Part shown: positions 1 to 8,202 of the stretch, piece after piece
Layout: each line of letters opens with the position of its first letter
Position numbering within the stretch: the first letter of the stretch is position 1
Source: Euperipatoides rowelli
Taxonomy: Eukaryota > Onychophora > Udeonychophora > Euonychophora > Peripatopsidae
Assembly: GCA_003024985.2 (NCBI GenBank)
Contig: PXIH01S0005794.1
Length of the DNA: 11,439 nt
Reading direction: 5' to 3' (one strand)
Notes under the pieces: model-generated
Told to the model about the DNA's origin: nothing
Seen by the model: only the letters and a program-made list of their open reading frames with translations
Database searches by the model: none
Made by a program: the position numbers and the translations under genes

Positions 1-66
1 TGTTATCAAAAAGGCCTCCTTCCATGCTTTTGGGCAAATATTAGAATCAAGCGATAAGTTGATCAG
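1..66 (+). CDS. Possible 3' end of a plus-strand exon, cut by the window edge
   Basis: Reading from base 2, 21 open codons run into a strong donor-like site (ATCAG followed by GTAGGT, with GT at 67-68). The peptide is VIKKASFHAFGQILESSDKL plus Ile, ending in phase 2. The pattern of small and hydrophobic residues (Ala, Phe, Ala-Phe-Gly, Ile-Leu) resembles one helix of a HEAT/ARM-type repeat. This is only an impression from pattern and not a family assignment. The other two frames stop within this stretch. No convincing downstream partner exon was found on this strand: an acceptor-like CACAG at 118-122 would give a 56-base intron but leads quickly to a stop. The exon start is off-window. Confidence 0.3.
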
Positions 67-856
67 GTAGGTTATGATCTCACATAGTTCTATTGGAATT
101 AAGGACTGTGCTTGTGTCACAGTGGAAGAAGAACTATGGTGGTATTTTATACACGATGTAGGAATTAAGAAATTCTATATAGAGGAAGGGGCCTGTAAGG
201 CAATTTCCATCCAATTGTTAGTGATGGTATTCTGAAGCTATGACTATAAAAATGTAAGGCTAGACATGAGGGGGGTGGAGTATTAAATTGTGGAAAATAA
301 CCAGCTCTGCTAAATTGCATAACCTACATAGTTTGCCAAGCCTAACAATCCACCATAAGACTTACAAGAGAAAAAAAATCTAAAAAGTTACATACCCGGT
401 TTAACTTAATTCTAATAGTGTTTGTCTCGTATTTGCGTTGATAATAAATTGTCACCCAAGTTTCATATAACATTTTATTTGTCTGCATTAACGTTCTTTA
501 ATTTATACAGTATACATTTTTCTAATCTATTCCGTTATTATGTTATGTTTATGGTCTCAACGTCAAATATTGTGCTGCAATTTAGGCAATTTTATCATTA
601 TAGTTTTATTATTAATACAATAAATAAAGTAATAAATTTTGAGTATTAGTGAAGAAAGAAAAAAAAAGTTTTAACTCGTATTGATCTGTAAAGGTGAAAG
701 GTAGTTATTTATTTATATTTATTTTATTTTTTTTTCATTTTTATTCTAGTACAGTAATAATTATTTATAGACTATAATTTAAAATTCCAAAAATGCTTAT
801 GCATTGCAGTTTTGTATTCCGTTGCTTTTCAATATGGCCGCCGAGTTCTGACGTAA
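67..856. other. Gene-free AT-rich stretch
   Basis: Nothing convincing was seen here. The first 300 bases are moderately complex. From about 400 onward the sequence is very AT-rich, with A and T runs (for example 369-377 and 720-735). The short open frame at 422-649 has no acceptable context and reads as low-complexity hydrophobic protein. Two TACAGTA motifs lie at 506 and 750. Confidence 0.6.
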
Positions 857-1083
857 ATTACCGATAATAAGCAGACACCTTTCTAATTTCATTACAAGCA
901 AAAATGAAAGATTTATTAATATAAATTTTAATTAACTGTAAGATTTCATAAAAATAAATATTTTATTACTGAGTAATAAAAACTTTATTTTTATAAAATC
1001 TTAGTCAATTAAAATTTATATAAATAAATCTTTCATTTGAGCATATAATGAAATTAGAAAGGTGAAAATTGATCATCAGTAAT
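857..1083. repeat. Large imperfect palindrome (foldback/MITE-like)
   Basis: The two halves are reverse complements of each other. The core arms start CACCTTTCTAATTTCATTA at 876 and end TAATGAAATTAGAAAGGTG at 1064, and pair at roughly 90 percent by eye across arms of about 94 bases. A weaker match extends outward to 857 and 1083. The centre lies near 970, around ATTACTGAGTAAT. No target-site duplication is visible on either side. The structure fits a foldback element or miniature inverted-repeat transposon. The right half (about 1009-1083) is repeated at 1371-1444 as the start of the second satellite unit, so palindrome and array share sequence. Confidence 0.85.
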
Positions 1084-2210
1084 AGTCAGTTAAAAATGGA
1101 AATATTAAATAAAAAAATGAATGCTAAGAATATTTTTAGTCTTAAAATCATAGTATATTAAATGATATCCTAACCTTATGCTGATCCCTAACTCCAACTA
1201 CAGTAGGTTAATTACATATCTAATCTTAATCCTTTACCCTGAACCCTAACTCCAACTATGTATTAAATACACTTACGTGTGAAATACATTGTGCCTAATT
1301 ATATGCCTGTTATTAATAATCAAAATATGAAATACACTTTCATGTGAAATGTTTAGTCTTAAAANCGATCTAAAATTTATATAAATAAATCTTTCATTTG
1401 CGCATATAATGAAATTAGAAAGGTGAAAATTGATCATCAGTAATATACTGTATGTGAGTTAAAAATGGAATATTTAAAAAAAAAAACCGAATATTTTAGT
1501 CTTAAAATCATAGTATATTAAATGATATCCTAATCTTATGCTGAGCCCTAACTCCAACTACCGTAGATGAATTACACATCTAACCTTTACCCTTACACCT
1601 GATCCCTGACTCTAACTAAGTGTGAAATACGCTTTCCTGTGAAATGTTTAGTTTTAAAATTAGAAAAAACATCTTTTTTTAATTAATATTCTAATCTTAT
1701 GCTGATCCCTAACTCCAACTACCTTAGGTTAATTGCATATCTAACCTTTACCCTTACCTTGATCCTTAACTCCAACTATGTGTGAAATACACTAATCAAA
1801 ATGTGAACTACACATCCTGTGAAATGTTTAGTTTTAAAATTAGAAAAATTGTTTATTAATTAATATCCTAATCTTATGCTGATCCTTAACTCCAACTACC
1901 GTATGTTAATTAAATATCTAACCTTTACCCTTAATCTCTAACTCCAACTATGTGTGAAATACACTTTCGTGTGAAATACACTATGCCTAATTATATGCCT
2001 GTTATTAATAATCAAAATATGAAATACACTTTCCTATAAAATGTTTAGTTTTAAAATTAGAAAAATCATTGTTTATTAATTAATATCCTAATCTTATGCT
2101 GATCCCTAACTCCAACTGCCATAGTTTAATTACATATCTAACCTTTACCTCGATTACTAACTCCAACTATGTTTGAAATACACTATGCATAATTATATGC
2201 CCTATAATAA
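1009..2210. repeat. Satellite/minisatellite-like tandem array with variable monomers
   Basis: Five monomer copies are recognised by ATATCCTAATCTTATGCTGA-like starts at 1165, 1525, 1686, 1863 and 2083, giving spacings of 360, 161, 177 and 220 bases. Each contains two CTAACTCCAACTA-type boxes about 50-70 bases apart, then a GTGTGAAATACACT box, an AATTATATGCCTG segment and a GAAATGTTTAGTTTTAAAA tail. The tail is followed by TTTATTAATTA in the later copies. Length differences come from presence or absence of the GAAATACACT/ATATGCC segment. In the first two copies the monomer is preceded by the half-palindrome sequence (1009-1083 and 1371-1444). The organisation resembles tandem cores carried by non-autonomous elements such as Helitron-derived or pearl-type repeats, but no diagnostic element ends were identified. 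Confidence 0.9.
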
Positions 2211-3639
2211 TCAATAGGTGACATTTTGGAATCTTCCAATGATAGTTACTGTATATCTCTTCCAAAATAATTGAAAATGTGAATTAAACAACAATGCGCT
2301 ATATTAAAATCTAATAAATAATGATACATAAAAAACATTAAGCATATACTGTAAATGAAAATTAGTAATTTAAACTTACCGCCTGCACAAGGTGAACATA
2401 TAGAATTTCTAAAACAAATCTATGCATGCTCTACAAAAATCGCCTAGCGTCTGGATCTCAGACTTTACCTAGCCTTTTACCCATGTCATTAAATTTATCA
2501 ACAACTTACATCTGGAAGTATCTACGTCAAAAATTGACGACCATTTTAAAAACGGAACTCAAAACTGCAATCTCCCCATTTAAAGTACCGTATCGTATTT
2601 TTTTTTTAATGTTTACAGTACAATGTAATATGTGAAATATTTTTAATTAGTGCTGTTCAGGAACCAATTAATGCTTATAAGCTTATTTCTTATGGGATTT
2701 CTGGTTCCAAATAATGAAGTTTCAATTAGCACATGACTTTTTGGGAACGAATTAAAAATGTTATTTGGGGACCAGGTGTATTGGATAACCCATAGTTAAA
2801 TGACTGAAACTACAATTAAGTAAGATATAAAATGCGACAAAATATTTCAAAAGTTAAACCCTACCACTAAACTGAGAACTGTAAAGATATAAAATAAACT
2901 GCTAACATATTATTTATGGGCAAAATAATAAATAGAGGTTGATGTATTAAGAAAACAAATGATCTAAATGGAAAAAAAAAATTACTGTTTATAATAAGAT
3001 ATCGTCTCCATTTTAAATATAAGATTAAGCTAATACTTACTATAGGCATAGGTCACAACAAAGCACAGTATATAAAATATAAATAATGTTAGCTCAATAA
3101 AAGCAACATTCTTATTAGATTAATATGTTTTCATTTATAAAATTTAATTATACAGTATTAACACTGCCAAATATCATTGCAATATTTTGCCAGTTAATAT
3201 TACTATAAGATTTGTACTACTTTAAAGTAATTTGATATATTTAACAATGTTTAAATATACTATACAGTATATATAAAATGTAAATAGGGAGATACTGTAT
3301 ATTTAATATTGTAAATAGACCTTAGCTATAGTTGACACTAGAGAGGGGTAAGCAATAAAACATGATGATAATCATACTAAAATAATTGTAAGACTGTACT
3401 TTCCAAAACTATATATTTCCAAGAGATCATTTGAGAACAAATGAAGCAGCAAATAATTATCAATAATCATTCAACAATCTTACCGGAGTTTATTTCACAA
3501 AATAAATACCATAATGATTTAAAGCTGGTGAACCTGTGAGACTTATGAAAATGAACATTTTAATTAATTAAAAAGAACTTTAAAAACAATAGAATAATTA
3601 TTTATGTTTGAGAAACCGAGATAGTGGCTTCTCCTATTT
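2211..3639. other. Intron-like or intergenic AT-rich stretch
   Basis: Apart from the weak exon candidate at 2380-2430, no gene is supported. Small structures include a perfect TTGGAA/TTCCAA hairpin (2226-2239) just after the array. A GGAACCA (2660-2666) / TGGTTCC (2702-2708) inverted repeat encloses the perfect palindrome ATAAGCTTAT (2677-2686). Seven TACNGTA motifs occur at 2247, 2347, 2586, 2614, 3151, 3263 and 3293. A minus-strand donor-like TATAGTAAGTATT near 3030-3043 follows a hydrophobic open frame with no good acceptor. Confidence 0.6.
2380..2430 (-). CDS. Weak candidate internal exon (17 codons)
   Basis: On the minus strand an acceptor-like GATTTTTGTAG (AG at 2432-2431) and a strong donor (GCG followed by GTAAGT, GT at 2379-2378) enclose exactly 51 bases. 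Only one frame is open, and it gives SMHRFVLEILYVHLVQA, which would form an amphipathic helix. The other two frames have stops. The donor is among the best in the window, but the pyrimidine tract is short and the peptide is too short to identify. A nearby donor-like site at about 3040 is in an incompatible phase, so the two cannot be neighbouring exons in these frames. Chance occurrence is quite possible. Confidence 0.22.
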
Positions 3640-4100
3640 TCCTAAAACTACCTCATACTTCACACGAATCTCTTTGAAAACTAACTCTGCAATGAAAGGA
3701 TGAGGGGGTAGTCCTTCATTGGATAAAACCAGCTAATCTCATTGCTTAGAGATAAAGCAAATCTACTGGAGGATTCCAAAATCCAAGCCACACATCTTTA
3801 AACTATAAATGGTCAAATAATTTATTCGTTACACAACTGCCAGCTAAACAATATGCTGCAGTTAGCTCCACATGCAACAATAGCTGCAGTTCACTTCCAC
3901 ACACAAATCTTCAATAAGACAAAAGAAAGTAACAAGTATTCTCACACTCCTAAATCAAAAATCAGAAGAAGGCTTCTGGTCTCCACCACAGCTTCACCTC
4001 AAGTCTCCAACCAAGGGCTAGAATCAGAAGATAATAGCCGAAGCTTTAAACCAACATCTAGTCAGTTTTACAAGACACTGTAAAATCTCTGGTAAGGTTA
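3640..4100. other. UTR-like, less AT-rich unique block
   Basis: This block has a more even base composition than its flanks and no repeats. A 76-codon plus-strand open frame (3853-4083) is polar, lacks a recognisable domain and ends just before a donor-like CTGGTAAGG at 4089-4097. On the minus strand an AATAAA hexamer lies at 3826-3821. The block could be untranslated exon, a conserved non-coding segment or simply unique intron; the sequence alone does not decide. Confidence 0.3.
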
Positions 4101-4606
4101 CTGTACATATCCATTATCAAGGACTTTCACCAATTATTTAAATACAGTATATAATGATTGCTATAAACTCCTTTAACCATATAAATATCTCCTAGAAATT
4201 TAAAATCGATCAATGTTGTATATGAAATTCTAAAAAAGAATAAATCTTATTAAAACAAATTATTTTGAACATTATATAAATAAGGTCAGGAAGCAGATAA
4301 CCCTTCTGAAACTAAACTTAAACTTAACTAGCTTAGAAATCAGAACTCACCTATTACCAGTTAAGCCCTGATCCCTAAAGTAGCAAGGAGCTCATACCTC
4401 TAAAATGTGTCCACTACACTGTTGCTTCAATTAAATTGTCCTTTTACAAATCCTAAATAAAGAGGACCCCTAGGTATGAGTTATGTTACATGTTTAATTC
4501 AGGCATGAGGATATAAATTATTGAATCAATCTAAACAGGAAGTACCATTTAAATAGAATTTCCAGATTTTAAGAGCAAAAACTGGGACATTTAGATATTA
4601 ACTTGA
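4101..4606. other. Non-coding stretch with two minus-strand donor-like sites
   Basis: No coding frame is supported. On the minus strand, GAG followed by GTATGAG (exon end 4398) and ATAG followed by GTGAGTT (exon end 4351) are good splice-donor matches. Upstream acceptor-like TTTATTTAG and CATTTTAG lead to frames that all contain stops, so any exon here would be untranslated. The sites lie 250-300 bases downstream, on the minus strand, of the CCAAT cluster and would suit a non-coding first exon. Confidence 0.25.
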
Positions 4607-4880
4607 ACATGTTGTGGAAAATAGTTTAAACATGCTGCACAGCATGTGGCCAATGGACACTTCTATTGGCATTGGACAGGGGTAGATTGGCGATTTTTTG
4701 CTGCCAGATGCTCCCTGCAAACTTGGAAAGGGCAGAGAGTTATATTTTTAACAACCAGAGAGTTGAAACCCCATAGCAACTGTCTTTGGGTGAGGATTAA
4801 TAGGAGGGAAAATATCAGCTTGTTATGCATGCAATGATAGAAAAAGTTAGTTTCGACGAAAGGCGCAAAGAGAAGAAAAA
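4607..4880. promoter_or_regulatory. Candidate promoter or enhancer: CCAAT cluster, X-box and E2F-like site
   Basis: Four CCAAT pentamers lie within 41 bases: one forward (4650-4654) and three reverse (4665-4669, 4671-4675, 4686-4690). NF-Y binds such boxes. CCATAGCAAC at 4771-4780 is the reverse of GTTGCTATGG, an RFX X-box half-site. GGCGCAAA at 4862-4869 is the reverse of the E2F consensus TTTGCGCC. A 7+2+7 palindrome, CATGCTGCACAGCATG, sits at 4631-4646 immediately before the cluster. This motif set is typical of promoters of cell-cycle or ciliary genes. No TATA box, start site or adjacent coding exon is evident, and the direction of transcription is undetermined. Motif occurrence alone does not prove function. 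Confidence 0.35.
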
Positions 4881-4925
4881 GAAAAGAAAAAAACAAGTGT
4901 TGCAAGTGGCTTTATTTTATAAAGA

Positions 4926-4991
4926 GATGAATGAACTGAAACCAGTTGAGACTTAACGAAGGAATTAAACATTAAAACAATAATCGTTATA
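4926..4991 (+). repeat. Dispersed direct repeat, copy 1 (about 65 bp)
   Basis: GATGAATGAACTGAAACCAG and the following bases through AACAATAATCGTTATA match 6283-6343 in the same orientation, with scattered substitutions and a short insertion. The repeat contains the small inverted repeat AACT-GAAACC-AGTT. Its outer limits and class are unclear. It is probably a fragment of a non-autonomous dispersed element. Confidence 0.7.
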
Positions 4992-5740
4992 ACTCCTCAT
5001 CTCTTGTAATTAAAAGAGAACACCTCGGAAAATACAGTATATCAAAAAGAAATTTAACCTGCCCCCAAAAAATGTAAACTCGACACAATATTCACAATTC
5101 CATTCCAAGATAAAAAAAATGTGCTTCTCAAATACTACCATAGCACGGAGTCGGGGAAGCACACACACACACCGACCCAACAAAGTTCCCATTTATCTAT
5201 CCTTTTATCAGTTACAAGGGCTCTAGAGTGGCAGGGTCGTCAAGCAGTAAGAAAAATCTGAATTAAATCATTTCTCCCTTCACGTAAATCAGGAATGCAG
5301 ATTATGAGAAAAAGTATTCAAAATAGCAAAGAGAGAAGTGAAAATAATTTCATAACAAAAACTAAATACACTAATTTCTTGGGAAAGAGAAATTTCAACA
5401 ATTCATGGCATTACCATTTTTACAATATAAAGTACTTCTTTTTTTCTTATTAAAAGTTCAGCAACAGTTATGATTGTTCATTTCCAGCTAATGAAAAAAG
5501 TTTTTCTATAAATGTTTCTCTGAAATAATCCCAGTAATCACCATGATTAAGAAAATACGAAGATGTTGTAGATGGGGAGCCAGCCACATCACTATCATTA
5601 ATATGCTTTCTTCAGTTAGAATGTAGACTTTATGCAAAAGTATTAACAAATGATGTAACTACTGGCTTTTTCCTAATGGCTGAGGAATTCATTGGTTGTC
5701 CGCTTTAGACAATTCAAGAGTCCCTATTTAGGTGCAAATT
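4992..5740. other. Gene-free stretch with AC microsatellite
   Basis: No coding or RNA gene was seen. A short (AC)6 run sits at 5161-5172 within a slightly GC-richer patch (5145-5180). One TACAGTA lies at 5033. The rest is ordinary AT-rich sequence. If the terminal-exon candidate at 5741-5875 is real, this would be its 3' untranslated region, but no close AATAAA on the minus strand was found. Confidence 0.5.
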
Positions 5741-5875
5741 TTAGTGACTGTCGGTCCAAGGGTTCAAGTAGTTTGGGTGCCAATTATAGAGGAAATCATC
5801 TGGACCGGATACAAAAAGGCTGTCACTTTGCTCTGGTATGAGAAGTGCTACTTTTCTGGAATTCAAAGAAATAAA
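5741..5875 (-). CDS. Possible terminal coding exon, protein family not recognised
   Basis: On the minus strand a good acceptor (pyrimidine-rich TTTCTTTCTGCAG, with AG at 5877-5876) is followed by 44 open codons and a TAA stop at 5743-5741. The other two frames stop within this stretch. The peptide starts FISLNSRKVALLIPEQ, has an acidic SGPDDF patch, and ends in an aromatic and proline-rich NWHPNYLNPWTDSH. Composition is protein-like and less AT-rich than the surroundings. It lies on the same strand as the KCTD exon about 3.8 kb upstream, but it does not resemble the conserved KCTD5-type C-terminus. It could be an alternative last exon, part of another gene, or chance. A clear AATAAA on this strand appears only near 4917-4912. 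I do not recognise the family. Confidence 0.35.
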   Translation of the reverse strand, partial: FISLNSRKVALLIPEQSDSLFVSGPDDFLYNWHPNYLNPWTDSH

Positions 5876-6282
5876 CTGCAGAAAGAAATGGTTGAGCTTG
5901 AAGTCTAAATTTTTATTTACTAAGACTTCATAAATCATGTTAAAAATGATTGTAGTACACATTACAATGGCCTAAGCTATAAGTTACAAATAAAATTTGC
6001 CTAGCATGACAAAGTGCAACAAACAATAGGCAAAAGACATAGCAAAAAAAAAAAAAGTAAGAGTGTGAGCGTCTTACTAAAAACACATGCAATGTATTTA
6101 TCTCAAAAAATCACATGGTGTGTATGTATAATAAATACAATTATCATAATAATTAATTACAGTAATTACCCTCATTAAGTTAATTAGCTGTTTCATTCAA
6201 CTATCTACAATCCAATAGATGGCCGGTCTAGTATTACAATCTTCACTATACAAATAGTAAAGTTGCAATCAGAATGTAAACA
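5876..6282. other. Gene-free stretch
   Basis: This is AT-rich non-coding sequence holding an A run (6044-6056), AT-rich low complexity at 6121-6190 and a TACAGTA at 6158. It would be an intron if the minus-strand terminal exon next to it is real. Confidence 0.5.
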
Positions 6283-6344
6283 GATGAATGAACTGAAGCC
6301 AGTTCAGACATAACAAATGAATATAAAAACAATAATCGTTATAC
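6283..6344 (+). repeat. Dispersed direct repeat, copy 2 (about 62 bp)
   Basis: This starts GATGAATGAACTGAAGCCAG and ends AACAATAATCGTTATA, matching 4926-4991 in the same direction at a distance of about 1.36 kb. The middle is a few bases shorter. It runs directly into a TACTGTA/TACAGTA palindrome. Confidence 0.7.
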
Positions 6345-6357
6345 TGTATATACAGTA
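6342..6357. repeat. Perfect 16-bp palindrome made of two TACNGTA motifs
   Basis: TACTGTATATACAGTA is identical to its own reverse complement. It could form a cruciform or bind a symmetric dimer; no function is shown by the sequence. Confidence 0.8.
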
Positions 6358-6899
6358 CATACACTGTATATTGTTTTTGTTTAGTTCACTTTTTATATAT
6401 CAAACCAAAAGTGCCAGCAATTTGTTTTTATATTTATTTTTATTTAAGAAAGAAAAATCAGTATATACTGTAAGTGCTGTAAATTTGACTCGTCCGATCA
6501 TTAGAGATAAGTAGAAAATATTTAATTAGGAAAATTGGGAAGAAGTGCATAATTCTACAAATGGCCCATCTTGGAACTTTACTACTTTTTTATAAACTGA
6601 ATCGATCTTTAAAGTAAAGAACAAAATTGTGCTAAAAAAAAAGTAATCGATTAAGAACAAAATATCATGACTGTAATAATAAAGGACAAAATTTCTTAAT
6701 GTAAATAAGAATTATTAGCCATCAGAAATCTTCCCCTAGCATTTTGAATTGATTTATTTAAGGACACACCTAGATATCCATCGAAAANCAATGCTTACAA
6801 TCCGACAGTGTTTATTTATTAAATCTTATTTACATATGCCACAGTACATAAACACAATGGACCTGAGGAGGCCACACTTTCAGTTAAAGGTCCTGCTAT
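6358..6899. other. Gene-free AT-rich stretch with one N
   Basis: No gene was seen. The 65-codon open frame starting at 6317 is low-complexity and hydrophobic, with no splice context. An ambiguous base lies at 6787. A TACTGTA motif is at 6466. Confidence 0.5.
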
Positions 6900-7135
6900 A
6901 TTATTACCAGACAATGCCAACCAAGAGCGCCCCACCAAGCAAGCCCCCCCCCCCCATTTCTTGGCAAAGCATAGGTAAACAGCGCCATCGCCGAAAAAGA
7001 GCGCCATCACTGCACTTTGACTTTTTTATCACTCTGAAAGAAATCCAAGTGTATCCAAAAAAGAGCGCCACCCTAGATTTTTGCTTCATTTTACCTCATC
7101 TAAGGTTGAGGACAGTGTATCCAATCAAGAGCGCA
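6900..7135 (+). repeat. AAGAGCGCC periodic element, longer copy
   Basis: AAGAGCGCC occurs at 6923, 6997 and 7061, and AAGAGCGCA at 7127, all in the same orientation and 64-74 bases apart. The units share internal features: a T-rich middle, and AGTGTATCCAA just before the next box in the last two. The first unit carries a run of 12 C (6944-6955) and GGCAAAGCATAGGTA. The copy at 10884-11060 aligns closely apart from one missing unit. A 130-codon open frame covers this element, but its repeated Lys-Ser-Ala and Lys-Arg-Ala steps simply reflect the DNA repeat, so it is not called as a gene. Confidence 0.85.
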
Positions 7136-7515
7136 GTGTAAAAAATTTCATGTCACCATCTTGTATTATGCAGTGACATCATTTTTATGTGTTTTATGTC
7201 ATCTAGATAAACATCAAGACACATAGCCATACAAGCGGGTTGTTTAGAAAAACAATTCCAAATATGTAGCTTATATGAATAACCTTGAATCCTCATAAAC
7301 AGAACGCAAGAGGATTGTAAATTAAAAAGTGAACGTTTTAATTTAGATGGCACTCTCACTTGGCACATATATCAGCCTACCTTAATGGGTGTATGACATG
7401 TATTAGAGTGTACCAGCCATAATGGCATTTTCAAGATAATTTACTAAAGTTTTGGGAAGCATGTCCAAATAAGGCACCGTTTTGAAAAACAATCTTTTAA
7501 GGAATTCTGATTCTA
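7136..7515. other. Non-coding stretch between AAGAGCGCC clusters
   Basis: No gene is supported. A perfect ATGTCAC (7150-7156) / GTGACAT (7173-7179) inverted repeat with a 16-base loop lies at the left. A minus-strand open frame ending at 7403 reads protein-like near its end (LDMLPKTLVNYLENAIMAG), but it has no start, acceptor or recognised domain. A decayed transposase fragment is possible, though I cannot identify it. Confidence 0.4.
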
Positions 7516-7628
7516 GCCAAATAAGAGCGCCAAATAAGCAATGCACTGTGGTAAATCTAAGGTTTATTAGCATGCAGCCGAACAAGAGCACCTCCCCCAT
7601 TTTCCCCCAAACGAATGATAAGAGCGCA
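7516..7628 (+). repeat. Diverged AAGAGCGCC cluster
   Basis: AAGAGCGCC at 7523, AAGAGCACC at 7584 and AAGAGCGCA at 7620 are in the same orientation as the 6900-7135 element. Spacings are 61 and 36 bases. The intervening sequence is not obviously alignable with the other copies, so this is either an older copy or an independent array built on the same box. Confidence 0.6.
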
Positions 7629-7651
7629 TGTGCCCTTGCTCGGCATTTTAC

Positions 7652-7700
7652 GGTATTACCATGGTCTCTAAAAGAAACTTATACAGACCATGGTATTACC
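7652..7700. repeat. Hairpin with 16-bp arms
   Basis: GGTATTACCATGGTCT (7652-7667) and AGACCATGGTATTACC (7685-7700) are reverse complements at 15 of 16 positions, separated by 17 bases. The hairpin sits 23 bases after the last box of the AAGAGCGCC cluster and may mark the end of that element. Confidence 0.8.
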
Positions 7701-8202
7701 TTTATATTTTACATAAGGTTTTAACATTTGTTTACAACTTTCTTTGCAAGTCATTAATTTTTTTCGTCCTGAAAATAAATGCTTTTGATTCACCTACTCG
7801 CTAACGAGTATTTCTGATTTTGAACAAAATACACAATTCAGAATGTTCTGAAAAATAAAATTCATGGATATATTGCAATCTATTTTGCAAATGAATGAAT
7901 TGTTGCTTTTAAAAAGTAAATTCTGAAATTTTGTAAATTCAATAGAATATTTTTATTAGCCTAGTCATTCAGGAAATTCAGCAAATCAAGGTTCTACAAT
8001 ATTTTCTAATAATATTTTTAGATATTTAATTATTGAACTCAAGAAATCGAATAAAAACATATTTTAAATCCCACCATTTCATAATCAATCTTCCACTCAT
8101 AATCAATCTTCCACTCAGAATCTTTTGTTTTAAGAAATTATGATTTTTAAGTGTTGACTTTGATTGACCAGTCACTAACCGAGTTCAGCCTAGTATTTTA
8201 CA
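7701..8202. other. Gene-free AT-rich stretch with a short tandem duplication
   Basis: No gene was seen. ATAATCAATCTTCCACTC occurs twice in perfect tandem (8081-8098 and 8099-8116). The rest is AT-rich with no coding features. Confidence 0.6.

Noticed and set aside
422-649. 75-codon plus-strand open frame
   Set aside because: Its first codon is not ATG (TTG), it is low-complexity hydrophobic, and it sits in very AT-rich DNA.
1180-2170. CCCTAA-like motifs suggesting an interstitial telomere
   Set aside because: The motif is part of a longer CTGATCCCTAACTCCAACTA box at wide spacing and not a run of TTAGGG hexamers.
1009-2210. CRISPR-like repeat and spacer arrangement
   Set aside because: The sequence is eukaryotic, and the units are long, variable and homologous throughout, with no unique spacers or cas genes.
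3030-3115. Minus-strand hydrophobic frame (AFIELTLFIFYILCFVV) ending at a GTAAGT donor, possibly a transmembrane exon
   Set aside because: There is no pyrimidine-rich acceptor, AT-rich DNA readily encodes hydrophobic residues, and its phase does not fit the 2380-2430 candidate.
3853-4083. 76-codon plus-strand open frame
   Set aside because: Polar composition, no recognised domain, no acceptor or clear start context. More likely chance in a less AT-rich block.
4390-4450. Coding exon between TTTATTTAG and the minus-strand donors at 4398 and 4351
   Set aside because: All three frames contain stops, so only an untranslated exon would be possible.
4646-4905. Opposed open frames of 63 and 80 codons
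   Set aside because: The plus frame begins with GTG rather than ATG, and both overlap the CCAAT/X-box/E2F cluster. Neither resembles a known protein.
6749-7141. 130-codon plus-strand open frame, the longest in the window
   Set aside because: It lies over the AAGAGCGCC repeat and contains an N. Its Lys-Ser-Ala/Lys-Arg-Ala steps and proline run come from the DNA boxes and the poly-C tract. The second genomic copy does not preserve the frame.
7403-7600. Minus-strand frame with a protein-like end (LDMLPKTLVNYLENAIMAG)
   Set aside because: It overlaps the AAGAGCGCC cluster and has no acceptor or recognised domain, so it is mentioned only as a possible decayed fragment.
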